This document shows positions 1-8,063 of a stretch of DNA of 64,000 nucleotides, in pieces (the first letter of the stretch is position 1; each line of letters starts with the position of its first letter). The position numbers and the translations under genes are program-made. Below the pieces are notes generated by a model that had not been told where the DNA came from, did not search any database, and saw only the letters and a program-made list of their open reading frames with translations. Source of the stretch: JAVVTR01 sp036653535. Its GTDB lineage: Bacteria; Bacteroidota; Bacteroidia; Bacteroidales; P3. Location: assembly GCA_036653535.1 (NCBI GenBank), contig JAVVTR010000005.1, forward strand, positions 1 through 64,000, in the 5' to 3' direction.

Positions 1-251
1 CATTTGATCTACATCCTTATTGAGGTATGCAAAACTAAGATTCGAGTATATCAAATCAAGGTTATTATATCTTATTTGTTCCTATATAGTCATCGTTACT
101 CCTTCTTGGTAATTTCTTTGTGTCCCTTTTCCAGTGCCCTTTTTCTTTTGCCACGCAGCGTTCCATTTTCTTTATATCTTCAGCAGGAAGTAGGTTTTCA
201 GGTTAAATACCTCATTTGAACAACATATCCCTTACGCTCAAGTTACCTACC
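1..251. other. Left-edge intergenic stretch
   Basis: I find no supported gene here. A 71-codon open frame from a TTG at position 4 has a hydrophobic, low-complexity translation and no family likeness, so I treat it as chance. Just before the stop of the following leftward gene there is a short direct repeat (CCTCAGCATA at about 251-260 and 263-272), part of which lies inside the 3' end of that gene. Confidence 0.4.
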
Positions 252-1046
252 TCAGCATAATACCTCAGCATACCGTATCTCTCCTTCTTTCCGTTCTGAA
301 TTTGCTTTTGTAAACTTTTTACATGCTAAGGTATAGAGAATCCCACCAAAATGGCGTGCATTTTTAGGACAAATAGCCACACAACGTCCACAAGATATAC
401 ATTTTTCTCTATCCGTTTTACGTGGGGTAGCTTTGGAAATAGCCTGTACAGGACATAATTTTACACAAGCGCCACAGTCATTACAATTTTTATTTCCTTT
501 TGGTTTTACAGGAATTGCAGAAGGTATTTTATAAGGTTTATTTCCTTTAACTTTTATGGCAGGCAAAGAAGCTAGGTCTGTAGTTGTTTCTATAATTTCA
601 AGACTTTTTGTTCCCATTTCATGAATCTTTGCCAAATCGGCACTATCGGGTCTATGTGCCCCCACTTTAGGGAAAATAGAATGTTGCGCAATAAAAGCGC
701 CCGCCGAAACCACTTTAAATCCATTTATTTCTACTAGATCTTTCATTTCAAGTAAAGCATCATCGTACGCTCTATTACCATACACACACAGTATCACAGC
801 TAGCGCATTTTCGCCTCTAAACTGTTTGAAGGCATCCAATGCTTTGGCAGGAATACGCCCAGCATATACAGGGGCTGCTAGAATTAGCAAATCTTCTTTT
901 TCAAAAAACACAGGTTTTGCGGGAAAATTTTGTGTAATGTCATATTCCGTGATGTCTTTCCCCATTTGTTTTGCAAGCACTCTTGCAAGTTTTCTTGTCG
1001 TATAAGTTGCACTGAAATATACGAGTTTTATTTTTGAAATTTTCAT
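252..1046 (-). CDS. EFR1-type flavodoxin/ferredoxin fusion protein
   Basis: A 264-residue cytoplasmic electron-transfer protein. The N-terminal half looks like a flavodoxin domain (phosphate-binding loop FSATYTTRK near residue 11-19), and the C-terminal part carries two [4Fe-4S] ferredoxin motifs, C-x2-C-x2-C-x4-CP spacing, at about residues 188-199 and 216-227. This order matches the EFR1 family ('EFR1 family ferrodoxin') common in anaerobes; physiological partners are unknown. The open frame continues three codons upstream to a TTG, but the ATG at 1046 (MKISKIK) is the better start. It stands alone, 118 bp downstream of the FemAB-like gene, and the gap shows no clear promoter. Confidence in family is high, in exact redox role low. 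Confidence 0.85.
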   Translation of the reverse strand: MKISKIKLVYFSATYTTRKLARVLAKQMGKDITEYDITQNFPAKPVFFEKEDLLILAAPVYAGRIPAKALDAFKQFRGENALAVILCVYGNRAYDDALLEMKDLVEINGFKVVSAGAFIAQHSIFPKVGAHRPDSADLAKIHEMGTKSLEIIETTTDLASLPAIKVKGNKPYKIPSAIPVKPKGNKNCNDCGACVKLCPVQAISKATPRKTDREKCISCGRCVAICPKNARHFGGILYTLACKKFTKANSERKEGEIRYAEVLC

Positions 1047-1164
1047 AAAACCCAATTATTTTTGATTCTAAATATGCAGAATCTTTGCTTAGGCAATACC
1101 CAAGCAAAGAGAGCTTTCAAATATCCCATTTATTTAAAATTTATTTGAGCCTACCCCCTATTCT

Positions 1165-2283
1165 TTACAAATAATATCCTTTATTACTCATTTCGGAGGC
1201 TTGTAACAAGGAAAATTTATCTTCTTTGAATGGATAATCCCAACATCCCATTTGATGGTATATAGACCCGCCAAATCCGGTTTTAAACTTATATAAGCCA
1301 TACATGGGGTGCGATGGTTCTGCCTCAGGAGCAATTCCAAATAAATCATATTCCTTACATCCATACGCCTTCGCTATTTGAATAGCTTTCCACTGCATAG
1401 CATAGGTTGGCATAAAATTACGCATTTCAGAAGACGAGGCCCCATAAAGATAAGTGGCTCTGTGGCTCGATATGAGTAAAAACATAGCCGACAAAGGTAT
1501 ATCATCCATATAGGCAATCAATAATTTTACATGCACCGGCAAATTGCCATCTTCCATTTTAGCGGAGAACACAGAATGGAAATATTTTATATCATTTACA
1601 TGCAACTTATTACGTTGAGCAGTTTCTAAATATAAATCATACCAAATTTTTAAATCGTAAATGCTTCCAAGGCGAACATCTATCCCCTTCCTTATAGCAA
1701 GACCTATGTTATAACGAGTTTTAGGCTTCATACGAAATAAAATTTCTTGTTCCGTAGCATTTAAATCTACAATAATAGTATTGGCAGGTAGAATGTCACT
1801 ATTAGATCTGCGTAAATTTCCATTGCGAGTATCAAAATTGAGTTTAAATTCTTGATATATTTTCTCAGGAGCACCTAACCATTTGCCATCTTGGTTATAG
1901 TCCGACTTCTTGCCCCAATGGGATCGCCAATTCAGATCATAACGAATAGCCATACATTCTTTAGGTAAATAAGAGCGCAAGGATTCCGAAAGTTCTTCCA
2001 AAAACAGCCCTTGGTTTTCTTCCGATGGCTCTACCTCTGGACCATAAGGAACATAGGCCACACAATCCTCCGAATTAACATATTGCAAAAACAGTAAAAA
2101 ATCGGCTCTCGTATAGGAATAACCTCCAACATTAAGATACAAATCACTATTACGAGCCTTGTAATCAAAGGCAAACGACGAAAGACCTTGTTTGCGTTTA
2201 ACGTGCGACCAAAAGGATGTTTGTTGAAGTATAGGAGTGTCGTAAACATCTATGATGGACTTCTTTTCTATATCAAGTTCCAT
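1165..2283 (-). CDS. FemABX-family aminoacyltransferase-like protein
   Basis: A 372-residue soluble protein with the FemAB/GNAT-type layout: two related acyltransferase subdomains, the first near residues 30-150 and the second about 165-350. The segment MKPKTRYNI (about residue 187-195), followed by a basic helix, and the later YLYGASS and KTGFGG motifs are typical of FemX-like enzymes, which move an amino acid from aminoacyl-tRNA onto an amino group, classically on lipid II. Bacteroidota generally have directly cross-linked peptidoglycan, so a bridge role is doubtful here. Nearby Wbp sugar genes suggest aminoacylation of an amino sugar as an alternative (inference, see findings). A well-formed promoter lies 38 bp upstream. 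Family confident, substrate unknown. Confidence 0.75.
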   Translation of the reverse strand: MELDIEKKSIIDVYDTPILQQTSFWSHVKRKQGLSSFAFDYKARNSDLYLNVGGYSYTRADFLLFLQYVNSEDCVAYVPYGPEVEPSEENQGLFLEELSESLRSYLPKECMAIRYDLNWRSHWGKKSDYNQDGKWLGAPEKIYQEFKLNFDTRNGNLRRSNSDILPANTIIVDLNATEQEILFRMKPKTRYNIGLAIRKGIDVRLGSIYDLKIWYDLYLETAQRNKLHVNDIKYFHSVFSAKMEDGNLPVHVKLLIAYMDDIPLSAMFLLISSHRATYLYGASSSEMRNFMPTYAMQWKAIQIAKAYGCKEYDLFGIAPEAEPSHPMYGLYKFKTGFGGSIYHQMGCWDYPFKEDKFSLLQASEMSNKGYYL

Positions 2284-2320
2284 TATATATTTAATTTAAA
2301 ACCATTTAACCTTTTTTTTG

Positions 2321-2352
2321 CAAAGATAAATTTTATATAACAATAAGGCAAA
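2321..2352 (-). promoter_or_regulatory. Promoter of the FemAB-like gene
   Basis: Read leftward, a -33 box TTTG (2349-2352) is followed after 20 nt by a -7 box TATCTTTG (2321-2328). This fits the Bacteroidota primary-sigma consensus exactly. The predicted transcript start is near 2314, giving a leader of about 30 nt. Confidence 0.65.
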
Positions 2353-2563
2353 TACAACCTTAAAGTTCCATATAAAAAACTTGCAACCTTATATTTTACA
2401 CTCTTAAACCAATTATTGGACTCCTTTTCGTTTCATGATTTAAGAAGTAACACTCCATAGTAATCCTAAAAAACGCCCCTGTTAACACTAAGAAATAGAC
2501 CTATTTTTTGTTCAAAATATTATAAAATACATTTTGAATTTTTAGTATATTTTTATATATATA

Positions 2564-2592
2564 TTTATATTTATTTATATTTTATACCTTTG
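2564..2592 (+). promoter_or_regulatory. Candidate promoter for the WbpM-like gene
   Basis: A perfect -7 box TACCTTTG sits at 2585-2592. The upstream region is a T/A tract, so the -33 element is only a degenerate TTTA (2564-2567) at 17 nt spacing. This would give a leader of about 150 nt before the ATG at 2752, long enough to hold regulation. Confidence 0.4.
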
Positions 2593-2751
2593 TTCTCTTT
2601 TGCAATAGAAAATTGCCACCCTGACCACCTTACAAGTTCCTATTTTCAAGAAAAGAAGAACTTTTATATGACTATAAATAAATTGTTTGTACCCATATAC
2701 GAAACAAAAACAGCTTCCAATGTATTTTAAGTTTATAATAATTTAATTATA

Positions 2752-4686
2752 ATGAGACCCTTTTCACATCCATACAGACGATTCTTATTGAGCATTGCTC
2801 ATACATCCTACCTAAATCGGTGGTTTGTACTTGCTTTTGATTTAATTATCTCTCTCTTTGGCAGTACGGCGGCTTATTTTATCTTATGGATCATCTTCCA
2901 TTTCCATTTTTCCATGCCTTTTTTCAGCATGCTTCTTATTGTTTCCTTTCTAAGCAGTATATTAGGTTTTGTTTTATTTAAAACCTATAAAGGTATTATT
3001 CGTCATTCCACTCTGCAATCTATTTGGCGTATAGCCGCAGCCATGTTTTTCAAAATAGTAATTCTTATTATTGGTTGTCTGTTATATGCGTCCCATTTTC
3101 TTACTCTTATTCAATTGCAATTGGGGTGTTTGCTCGATTTTATGATTTCCTTTACTTTGTTGATTTTAATCCGAGTCGTTTTAATTCTCGCCTATCAATT
3201 TACCATACATAATTTCACAACTACCAAAACTAAAGTTTTAATTTATGGTATGGAATCTGCAAAAACTTCTTTATCTAATATACTGAACCTTAACACAAGA
3301 TCGCCTTATATAATAGCCGGATATTTGCAATTTCAAGCAAAAAAAATTACCTATACTATAGGAAATTTTCCCGCTTACATAATCAACAAAATTTCGGAAC
3401 TTAATTCTATTGTGGAAGAAAATGACATCCAAGGAATTTTATTTACCAGCCAAAAAGATATTCTGTCAGAAAGAAATCGATTGGTTAACTATTGTTTAGA
3501 AAATTCCATAAAAATGTTCACCATTCCTCCTATTAACCAATGGCAGCACAAAACTGCCACTTTAAGAGAATTAAACATTGACGATTTACTTGGTAGAAGC
3601 GAAATAAAAGTAAATCCCGAAGAAATATCTAAAAATTTAAACCAAAAAACAGTATTAGTGACAGGGGCCGCTGGTTCCATTGGAAGTGAATTATGTCGTC
3701 AAATTGCCAGTTGGAACGTTAGTAAGCTTATTTTATTAGACTCTTGCGAAACAGGAATGCATAATCTACGATTGGAATTAGAAGAAAATTTTCCAAACTT
3801 AAATTTTATTCCCATTATTGGAGATGTTCGATCGCCCGAAAGAATCAATTTCGTTTTTAGTAAACATCATCCTAATATTGTATTTCACGCTGCCGCCTAT
3901 AAACATGTTCCCCTTATGGAAATTAACCCGTGTGAAGCCATTCGTGTAAATAGTATAGGAACACAAAACGTGGCCAATAACGCCTTGAAATACGAAGCCG
4001 ATAGTTTTGTTATGATTTCTACCGACAAAGCGGTGAATCCAACTAATGTAATGGGAGCTTCTAAACGTTTAGCAGAAATTTACGTACAAAGCCTACATTA
4101 TGCTGTACAATCGGGAATTATGAAAGGGAAAACTAATTTTATGACTACTCGTTTTGGAAATGTTTTAGGAAGTCAAGGATCTGTAATTCCCCGTTTTAAA
4201 AGCCAAATTGCTAACGGAGGGCCTGTAACGGTTACATCTCCAAATATTACCCGCTACTTTATGACTATTAAAGAGGCTTGTCTTTTAGTTTTAGAAGCCT
4301 CCACCATTGGTAAAGGCGGAGAAATTATGGTTTTTGATATGGGGGAACCTGTGAAAATAGTAGAGCTCGCAAAAAAAATGATTCTATTATCTGGTTTTCA
4401 ACCTAACCACGACATTGCCATAGAATATACAGGTCTCAGACCCGGTGAAAAATTGTACGAAGAAGTCTTAAATGAAGCGGAAAAAACACAAGCAACCCCT
4501 AATGAAAAAATACGTATTGCTAGCGTTAGAAAATACGAATATCTGACTATTGTTAAAGCCTTTGACGAATTAAACCATTACAGCAGCTCCGTAGATATAG
4601 ATTCTACCATCAAAAAGACCAAAGAAATTATACCAGAATACATCAGCAATAATTCTGAATTTAGTCGCTTTGATATAAAAAAATAA
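2752..4686 (+). CDS. Membrane nucleotide-sugar 4,6-dehydratase, WbpM/CapD/FlaA1 type
   Basis: A 644-residue inner-membrane enzyme. The first ~150 residues form four or so transmembrane helices. A CoA-binding-like Rossmann fold follows, then the catalytic SDR domain with NAD-binding VTGAAGSIGSE at about 303-313. The usual SDR YxxxK is replaced by M434-x3-K438 in TDKAVNPTNVMGASK, the Met/Lys signature of long WbpM-type enzymes, which convert UDP-GlcNAc to the 4-keto-6-deoxy sugar. Such products feed a DegT-type aminotransferase; one is encoded at 60532-61749 (with a WcfS/PglC-like transferase at 59933). It converges on the leftward wlbB-wbpA-wlbA operon. Family assignment strong; exact stereochemistry of the product not readable. 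Confidence 0.88.
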   Translation: MRPFSHPYRRFLLSIAHTSYLNRWFVLAFDLIISLFGSTAAYFILWIIFHFHFSMPFFSMLLIVSFLSSILGFVLFKTYKGIIRHSTLQSIWRIAAAMFFKIVILIIGCLLYASHFLTLIQLQLGCLLDFMISFTLLILIRVVLILAYQFTIHNFTTTKTKVLIYGMESAKTSLSNILNLNTRSPYIIAGYLQFQAKKITYTIGNFPAYIINKISELNSIVEENDIQGILFTSQKDILSERNRLVNYCLENSIKMFTIPPINQWQHKTATLRELNIDDLLGRSEIKVNPEEISKNLNQKTVLVTGAAGSIGSELCRQIASWNVSKLILLDSCETGMHNLRLELEENFPNLNFIPIIGDVRSPERINFVFSKHHPNIVFHAAAYKHVPLMEINPCEAIRVNSIGTQNVANNALKYEADSFVMISTDKAVNPTNVMGASKRLAEIYVQSLHYAVQSGIMKGKTNFMTTRFGNVLGSQGSVIPRFKSQIANGGPVTVTSPNITRYFMTIKEACLLVLEASTIGKGGEIMVFDMGEPVKIVELAKKMILLSGFQPNHDIAIEYTGLRPGEKLYEEVLNEAEKTQATPNEKIRIASVRKYEYLTIVKAFDELNHYSSSVDIDSTIKKTKEIIPEYISNNSEFSRFDIKK

Positions 4687-4748
4687 ATATAAAAAGTAGG
4701 TTCACGCTACCTTATCTAATATTCTCAAAGATAAGAATTTCTTATTTC

Positions 4749-5714
4749 CTACCATCCGAAAGGATGCGTTGATAGTTCTTTACGAGCAAAAGGATGATAA
4801 TCCCCCTTAAGTCCTATGGGCGTTGCACAACGAATATCATGAACGATTTCAATACTATTTTTCGCTTCGCTAATACGGAAACCTTGACCGGAAAGAACGT
4901 TTTTGTAAATTTGAGTATGTAATTCTGTAAATCCATCACTGAATTCCACTTCTGTTCCCTCCATTTGCAAAGAACGAAAAGTACGCTTCCCTTGTTGTTT
5001 TATTTCCGTAGGTAAAGTATCTTGATTAATACTCAAAAAGTAACGAACTCTCGCTTTCTTTAGCCTTAAAAAACCGGATACTCTATCGTGAGTAGACAAA
5101 TGCACTATATTTTCTTCTACCGAGCCGAAAATCCAAGACAGCATATCATAAAAATGCACTCCTATATTGGTTGCAACGCCTCCACTTTTACGAGCATCTC
5201 CTTTCCAAGAAGTATAATACCAATTTCCTCTCGAAGTTATATAAGTTAAATCTATATCATAAACCTTATCTTTAGGCCCTTCTTCCACCTGTTTTTTGAG
5301 TGCCACAATATTAGGATGTAACCGCAGTTGCAATACCGTATATACATAATGGCCCGTGCGTTTTTCTTCTTGTTCCAAGGCTTCTAAATTCCACGGATTC
5401 AAAACAATGGGTTTTTCACAAATTACATCTGCTCCTGCACGTAAACCATAACGGATATGGGCATCATGTAAATAATTGGGAGTACAAACCGACAAATAAT
5501 CTATTTTCTCCTTTCCTCTCTGCATTTTAGAAACATAACGATCAAATAATTCGTTCTGTGTAAAGAAAGAACAATCAGGAAAAAAACTATCCATAATTCC
5601 AACACTATCGAACACATCATAAGCTGCGACCAATTTATTTCCAGTGTCTTTGATCGCCTTTAAATGCCGAGGTGCTATATAACCAGCCGCACCTATCAAT
5701 GCAAAATTTTTCAT
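4749..5714 (-). CDS. wlbA: UDP-GlcNAc-uronate 3-dehydrogenase, WlbA/WbpB type
   Basis: A 321-residue Gfo/Idh/MocA-family oxidoreductase. The N-terminal Rossmann motif GAAGYIAPRH (8-17) is the form seen in WlbA. The catalytic EKP (E100-K101-P102) and the conserved SGGVATNIGVHFYD with H187 are present. WlbA/WbpB oxidises the C3 hydroxyl of UDP-N-acetylglucosaminuronate; a PLP aminotransferase then aminates C3. It is the last gene of a leftward three-gene operon, 1 bp after the 6-dehydrogenase that makes its substrate. The order acetyltransferase, 6-dehydrogenase, 3-dehydrogenase supports the pathway call. The C3 aminotransferase (WbpE/WlbC) is not adjacent. Confidence 0.88.
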   Translation of the reverse strand: MKNFALIGAAGYIAPRHLKAIKDTGNKLVAAYDVFDSVGIMDSFFPDCSFFTQNELFDRYVSKMQRGKEKIDYLSVCTPNYLHDAHIRYGLRAGADVICEKPIVLNPWNLEALEQEEKRTGHYVYTVLQLRLHPNIVALKKQVEEGPKDKVYDIDLTYITSRGNWYYTSWKGDARKSGGVATNIGVHFYDMLSWIFGSVEENIVHLSTHDRVSGFLRLKKARVRYFLSINQDTLPTEIKQQGKRTFRSLQMEGTEVEFSDGFTELHTQIYKNVLSGQGFRISEAKNSIEIVHDIRCATPIGLKGDYHPFARKELSTHPFGW

Positions 5715-5715
5715 C

Positions 5716-7005
5716 CTATAAACTCCAATATTTCATTTTGTAAATTTGATTTCTATGGCAACCTTTTATATCTACTAATATGCCATTATCTCCGGACATA
5801 GCCAAAAAATCGTTTTCTGTTAAAGTTAAATATTCCCGATGCGATACAGCCAAAACAATTCCATCGTATTTTTTCCCAGGCTTTTCGAGCATATGAATTC
5901 CATATTCGGTCCAAACCTCCTCCACATCTGCTCGCGGATCTACTACATCCACTTTTATTCCAAAATCCTGCATCTCTTTTATAATATCCACCACCTTAGA
6001 ATTTCGAATATCTTTTACATCTTCTTTAAACGTAATACCCATTACTAATACACGAGAATTTAACACTTGTTTTCCCATAGAAATAAGGGCTTTAACCACT
6101 TTTTTACCAATATATCCTCCCATACTATCATTAATAGAACGCCCCGCATTAATTATTTGAGGATGATATTTCAAGCCATTGGCCTTATGAACTAAGTAGT
6201 ACGGATCCACCCCTATACAATGACCTCCCACTAAACCAGGCATAAATTTCAAAAAATTCCACTTGGTTCCTGCCGCTTCTATTACATCGTAGGTATTAAT
6301 TCCTATGCGTCCAAAAATAATAGACAATTCATTCATCAATGCAATATTAACATCTCTTTGCGTATTTTCTATAATCTTACCAGCCTCAGCCACTTTAATA
6401 CACGGAGCTCTGTGCACCCCTGCCTGCACTACCATTTCGTAAATTGTAGCTATATTTTTCAAAGCTTCAGAATCACAACCCGATACAATTTTCTTGGTAT
6501 TAGTTAGAGTGTGAACCTTATCCCCTGGATTGATACGCTCGGGCGAATAACCAACCTTAAAGTCGGTTCCCATTTTAAGTTGAGAAATACTTTCTAATAT
6601 TGGTACGCATTTTTCTTCCGTACATCCTGGATAAACAGTAGATTCATACACTACATAATCCCCTTTTTTCAAGACCTTGGCCACCGAAGTAGTAGCTCCT
6701 AATAGAGGGGACAAATCGGGCTGATTAAAATTATCTATAGGAGTAGGAACTGCTACAATAAAACAAGAAGCTTCCGCTAATTTTTCCAAGGAAGACGTAA
6801 ATTCAATATCCACATTTTCAAAATCCGATGCTTTCATTTCGGAACATGGATCTATGTTATTTCGCATTTGGTTCAGCCGCTTTTCATTAACATCAAAACC
6901 AATAACAGAAATTTTCTTCGCAAATTCCAAAGCAATTGGAAGCCCTACATACCCTAAGCCAACCAAAGCTAACTTAGCTTTTTTATGAATTAATTTACTA
7001 TACAT
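5716..7005 (-). CDS. wbpA: UDP-N-acetylglucosamine 6-dehydrogenase, WbpA type
   Basis: A 429-residue nucleotide-sugar dehydrogenase of the UDP-Glc/GDP-Man dehydrogenase superfamily. GLGYVG (16-21) binds NAD, and C263 in GGHCIGVDPYYL is the catalytic cysteine that forms the thiohemiacetal. The enzyme carries out the double oxidation of the C6 hydroxyl of UDP-HexNAc to the uronate. The subfamily could also include UDP-GalNAc dehydrogenases (WbpO/TviB), but the flanking WlbA and WlbB genes favour UDP-GlcNAc as substrate. It lies 75 bp after wlbB and 1 bp before wlbA. Confidence 0.88.
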   Translation of the reverse strand: MYSKLIHKKAKLALVGLGYVGLPIALEFAKKISVIGFDVNEKRLNQMRNNIDPCSEMKASDFENVDIEFTSSLEKLAEASCFIVAVPTPIDNFNQPDLSPLLGATTSVAKVLKKGDYVVYESTVYPGCTEEKCVPILESISQLKMGTDFKVGYSPERINPGDKVHTLTNTKKIVSGCDSEALKNIATIYEMVVQAGVHRAPCIKVAEAGKIIENTQRDVNIALMNELSIIFGRIGINTYDVIEAAGTKWNFLKFMPGLVGGHCIGVDPYYLVHKANGLKYHPQIINAGRSINDSMGGYIGKKVVKALISMGKQVLNSRVLVMGITFKEDVKDIRNSKVVDIIKEMQDFGIKVDVVDPRADVEEVWTEYGIHMLEKPGKKYDGIVLAVSHREYLTLTENDFLAMSGDNGILVDIKGCHRNQIYKMKYWSL

Positions 7006-7080
7006 ATTCTAAAAATATTTAACAACCTATCCTTGTTTTTAGAAGGCCATCCCGATTCTAAGAAAAACAACTTAGCACTA

Positions 7081-7659
7081 CTAATGACCTATTTTAAGCA
7101 CTTTTCCATCGTCTATCCTATACTGATCCCCACTTTCCTTACACACCGCTATCCCTTCTTTAAAATGCAATTTACATCCATATTCACTCATCCATCCAAT
7201 TTGCTTAGCAGGATTTCCCACTAATAAGGCGTAAGCTGGAACCAATTTGGTTATCACTGCTCCGGCTCCAATAAAAGCATACTCTCCTATATCGTGTCCA
7301 CAAACAATAGTAGCATTAGCTCCTATACTAACCCCTTTGCCTATTCTTGTTGGAAGATATTCTCCTTTTCTATTGATAGCACTGCGAGGATTAATCACAT
7401 TGGTAAACACACAGGAAGGTCCTAAAAAAACATCATCTCCACAAATAACTCCTGTATAAATAGACACATTGTTTTGCACCTTAACATTACTTCCTAAAAC
7501 GACCTTAGGAGATACCACCACATTTTGACCGATATTACAATTGTCCCCTATAATTGCCCCATCCATAATATGACTAAAATGCCATATTTTAGTCCCTTTT
7601 CCAATTTGGCATCCCTTATCAATCACCGCAGTTTCGTGTGCAAAATATACCGCTTCCAT
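7081..7659 (-). CDS. wlbB: UDP-2-acetamido-3-amino-glucuronate N-acetyltransferase, WlbB/WbpD type
   Basis: A 192-residue left-handed beta-helix acyltransferase. Hexapeptide repeats run from about residue 10 to 160 (for example [53 protein letters not shown]). Members acetylate the 3-amino group to give UDP-2,3-diacetamido-glucuronate. It is the first gene of the leftward operon with the 6- and 3-dehydrogenases. No promoter box is evident directly upstream; the tRNA-Asn terminator lies in the 60 bp before it, so some transcription may come from readthrough. Confidence 0.87.
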   Translation of the reverse strand: MEAVYFAHETAVIDKGCQIGKGTKIWHFSHIMDGAIIGDNCNIGQNVVVSPKVVLGSNVKVQNNVSIYTGVICGDDVFLGPSCVFTNVINPRSAINRKGEYLPTRIGKGVSIGANATIVCGHDIGEYAFIGAGAVITKLVPAYALLVGNPAKQIGWMSEYGCKLHFKEGIAVCKESGDQYRIDDGKVLKIGH

Positions 7660-7681
7660 AAAATATGAATTATTAAAAACG

Positions 7682-7709
7682 AAAAAAGCACCCTACTATG
7701 GAGTGCTTT
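7682..7709 (-). terminator. Rho-independent terminator after tRNA-Asn
   Basis: Read leftward, AAAGCAC (7703-7709) pairs with GTGCTTT (7685-7691) across an 11-nt loop and is followed by a run of T. It sits 13 bp downstream of the tRNA 3' end. Confidence 0.7.
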
Positions 7710-7721
7710 CCTTTTCCAGTG

Positions 7722-7795
7722 CGCTCCCTCAAGGACTTGAACCTTGGACCCTCTGATTAACAGTCAGATGCTCTAACCGACTGAGCTAAGGAAGC
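7722..7795 (-). tRNA. tRNA-Asn(GTT)
   Basis: A 74-nt cloverleaf can be drawn by hand. Acceptor arm GCTTCCT pairs with AGGGAGC (one G-T pair), the D arm is GCTCAGTCGGTTAGAGC, and the anticodon stem TCTGA/TCAGA frames loop CTGTTAA with anticodon GTT. The T arm is CAAGGTTCAAGTCCTTG, and the discriminator is G, as usual for Asn. The CCA end is not encoded. Confidence 0.96.
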
Positions 7796-7819
7796 TTTTG
7801 TTTCCATTGAAAACGGTTG

Positions 7820-7851
7820 CAAATTTAGGCTTTTTTATAATTTTTACCAAA
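7820..7851 (-). promoter_or_regulatory. Promoter of tRNA-Asn
   Basis: Read leftward: -33 box TTTG (7848-7851), 20-nt spacer, -7 box TAAATTTG (7820-7827), then about 25 nt to the tRNA 5' end. This is a full match to the Bacteroidota primary-sigma consensus. Confidence 0.75.
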
Positions 7852-8063
7852 TTATCTTTCGCTTTTTTAGCTTTTTTTCATATTTATATATAAACCAATT
7901 ATTTATAATTATATATAATACTACCCTTAAAAATTCGACTATCCCTTAAATGTCAAACTTCCTTTGTTTTTTTCCAGTATATCCATCCTCCATATGCATA
8001 TTTTTTATTATATTTGAAATTTGTGTTTCATTCATATATTAATAATTCAAAATACAGTATGTT

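Larger units (their letters stand above)
2284..2751. other. Divergent intergenic region, 468 bp
   Basis: Very AT-rich spacer between the leftward FemAB-like gene and the rightward dehydratase gene. It holds the FemAB promoter at one end and a candidate dehydratase promoter near 2585. The motif CAACCTTA occurs twice in direct orientation (about 2354-2361 and 2391-2398). No open frame or RNA gene is supported. Confidence 0.5.
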
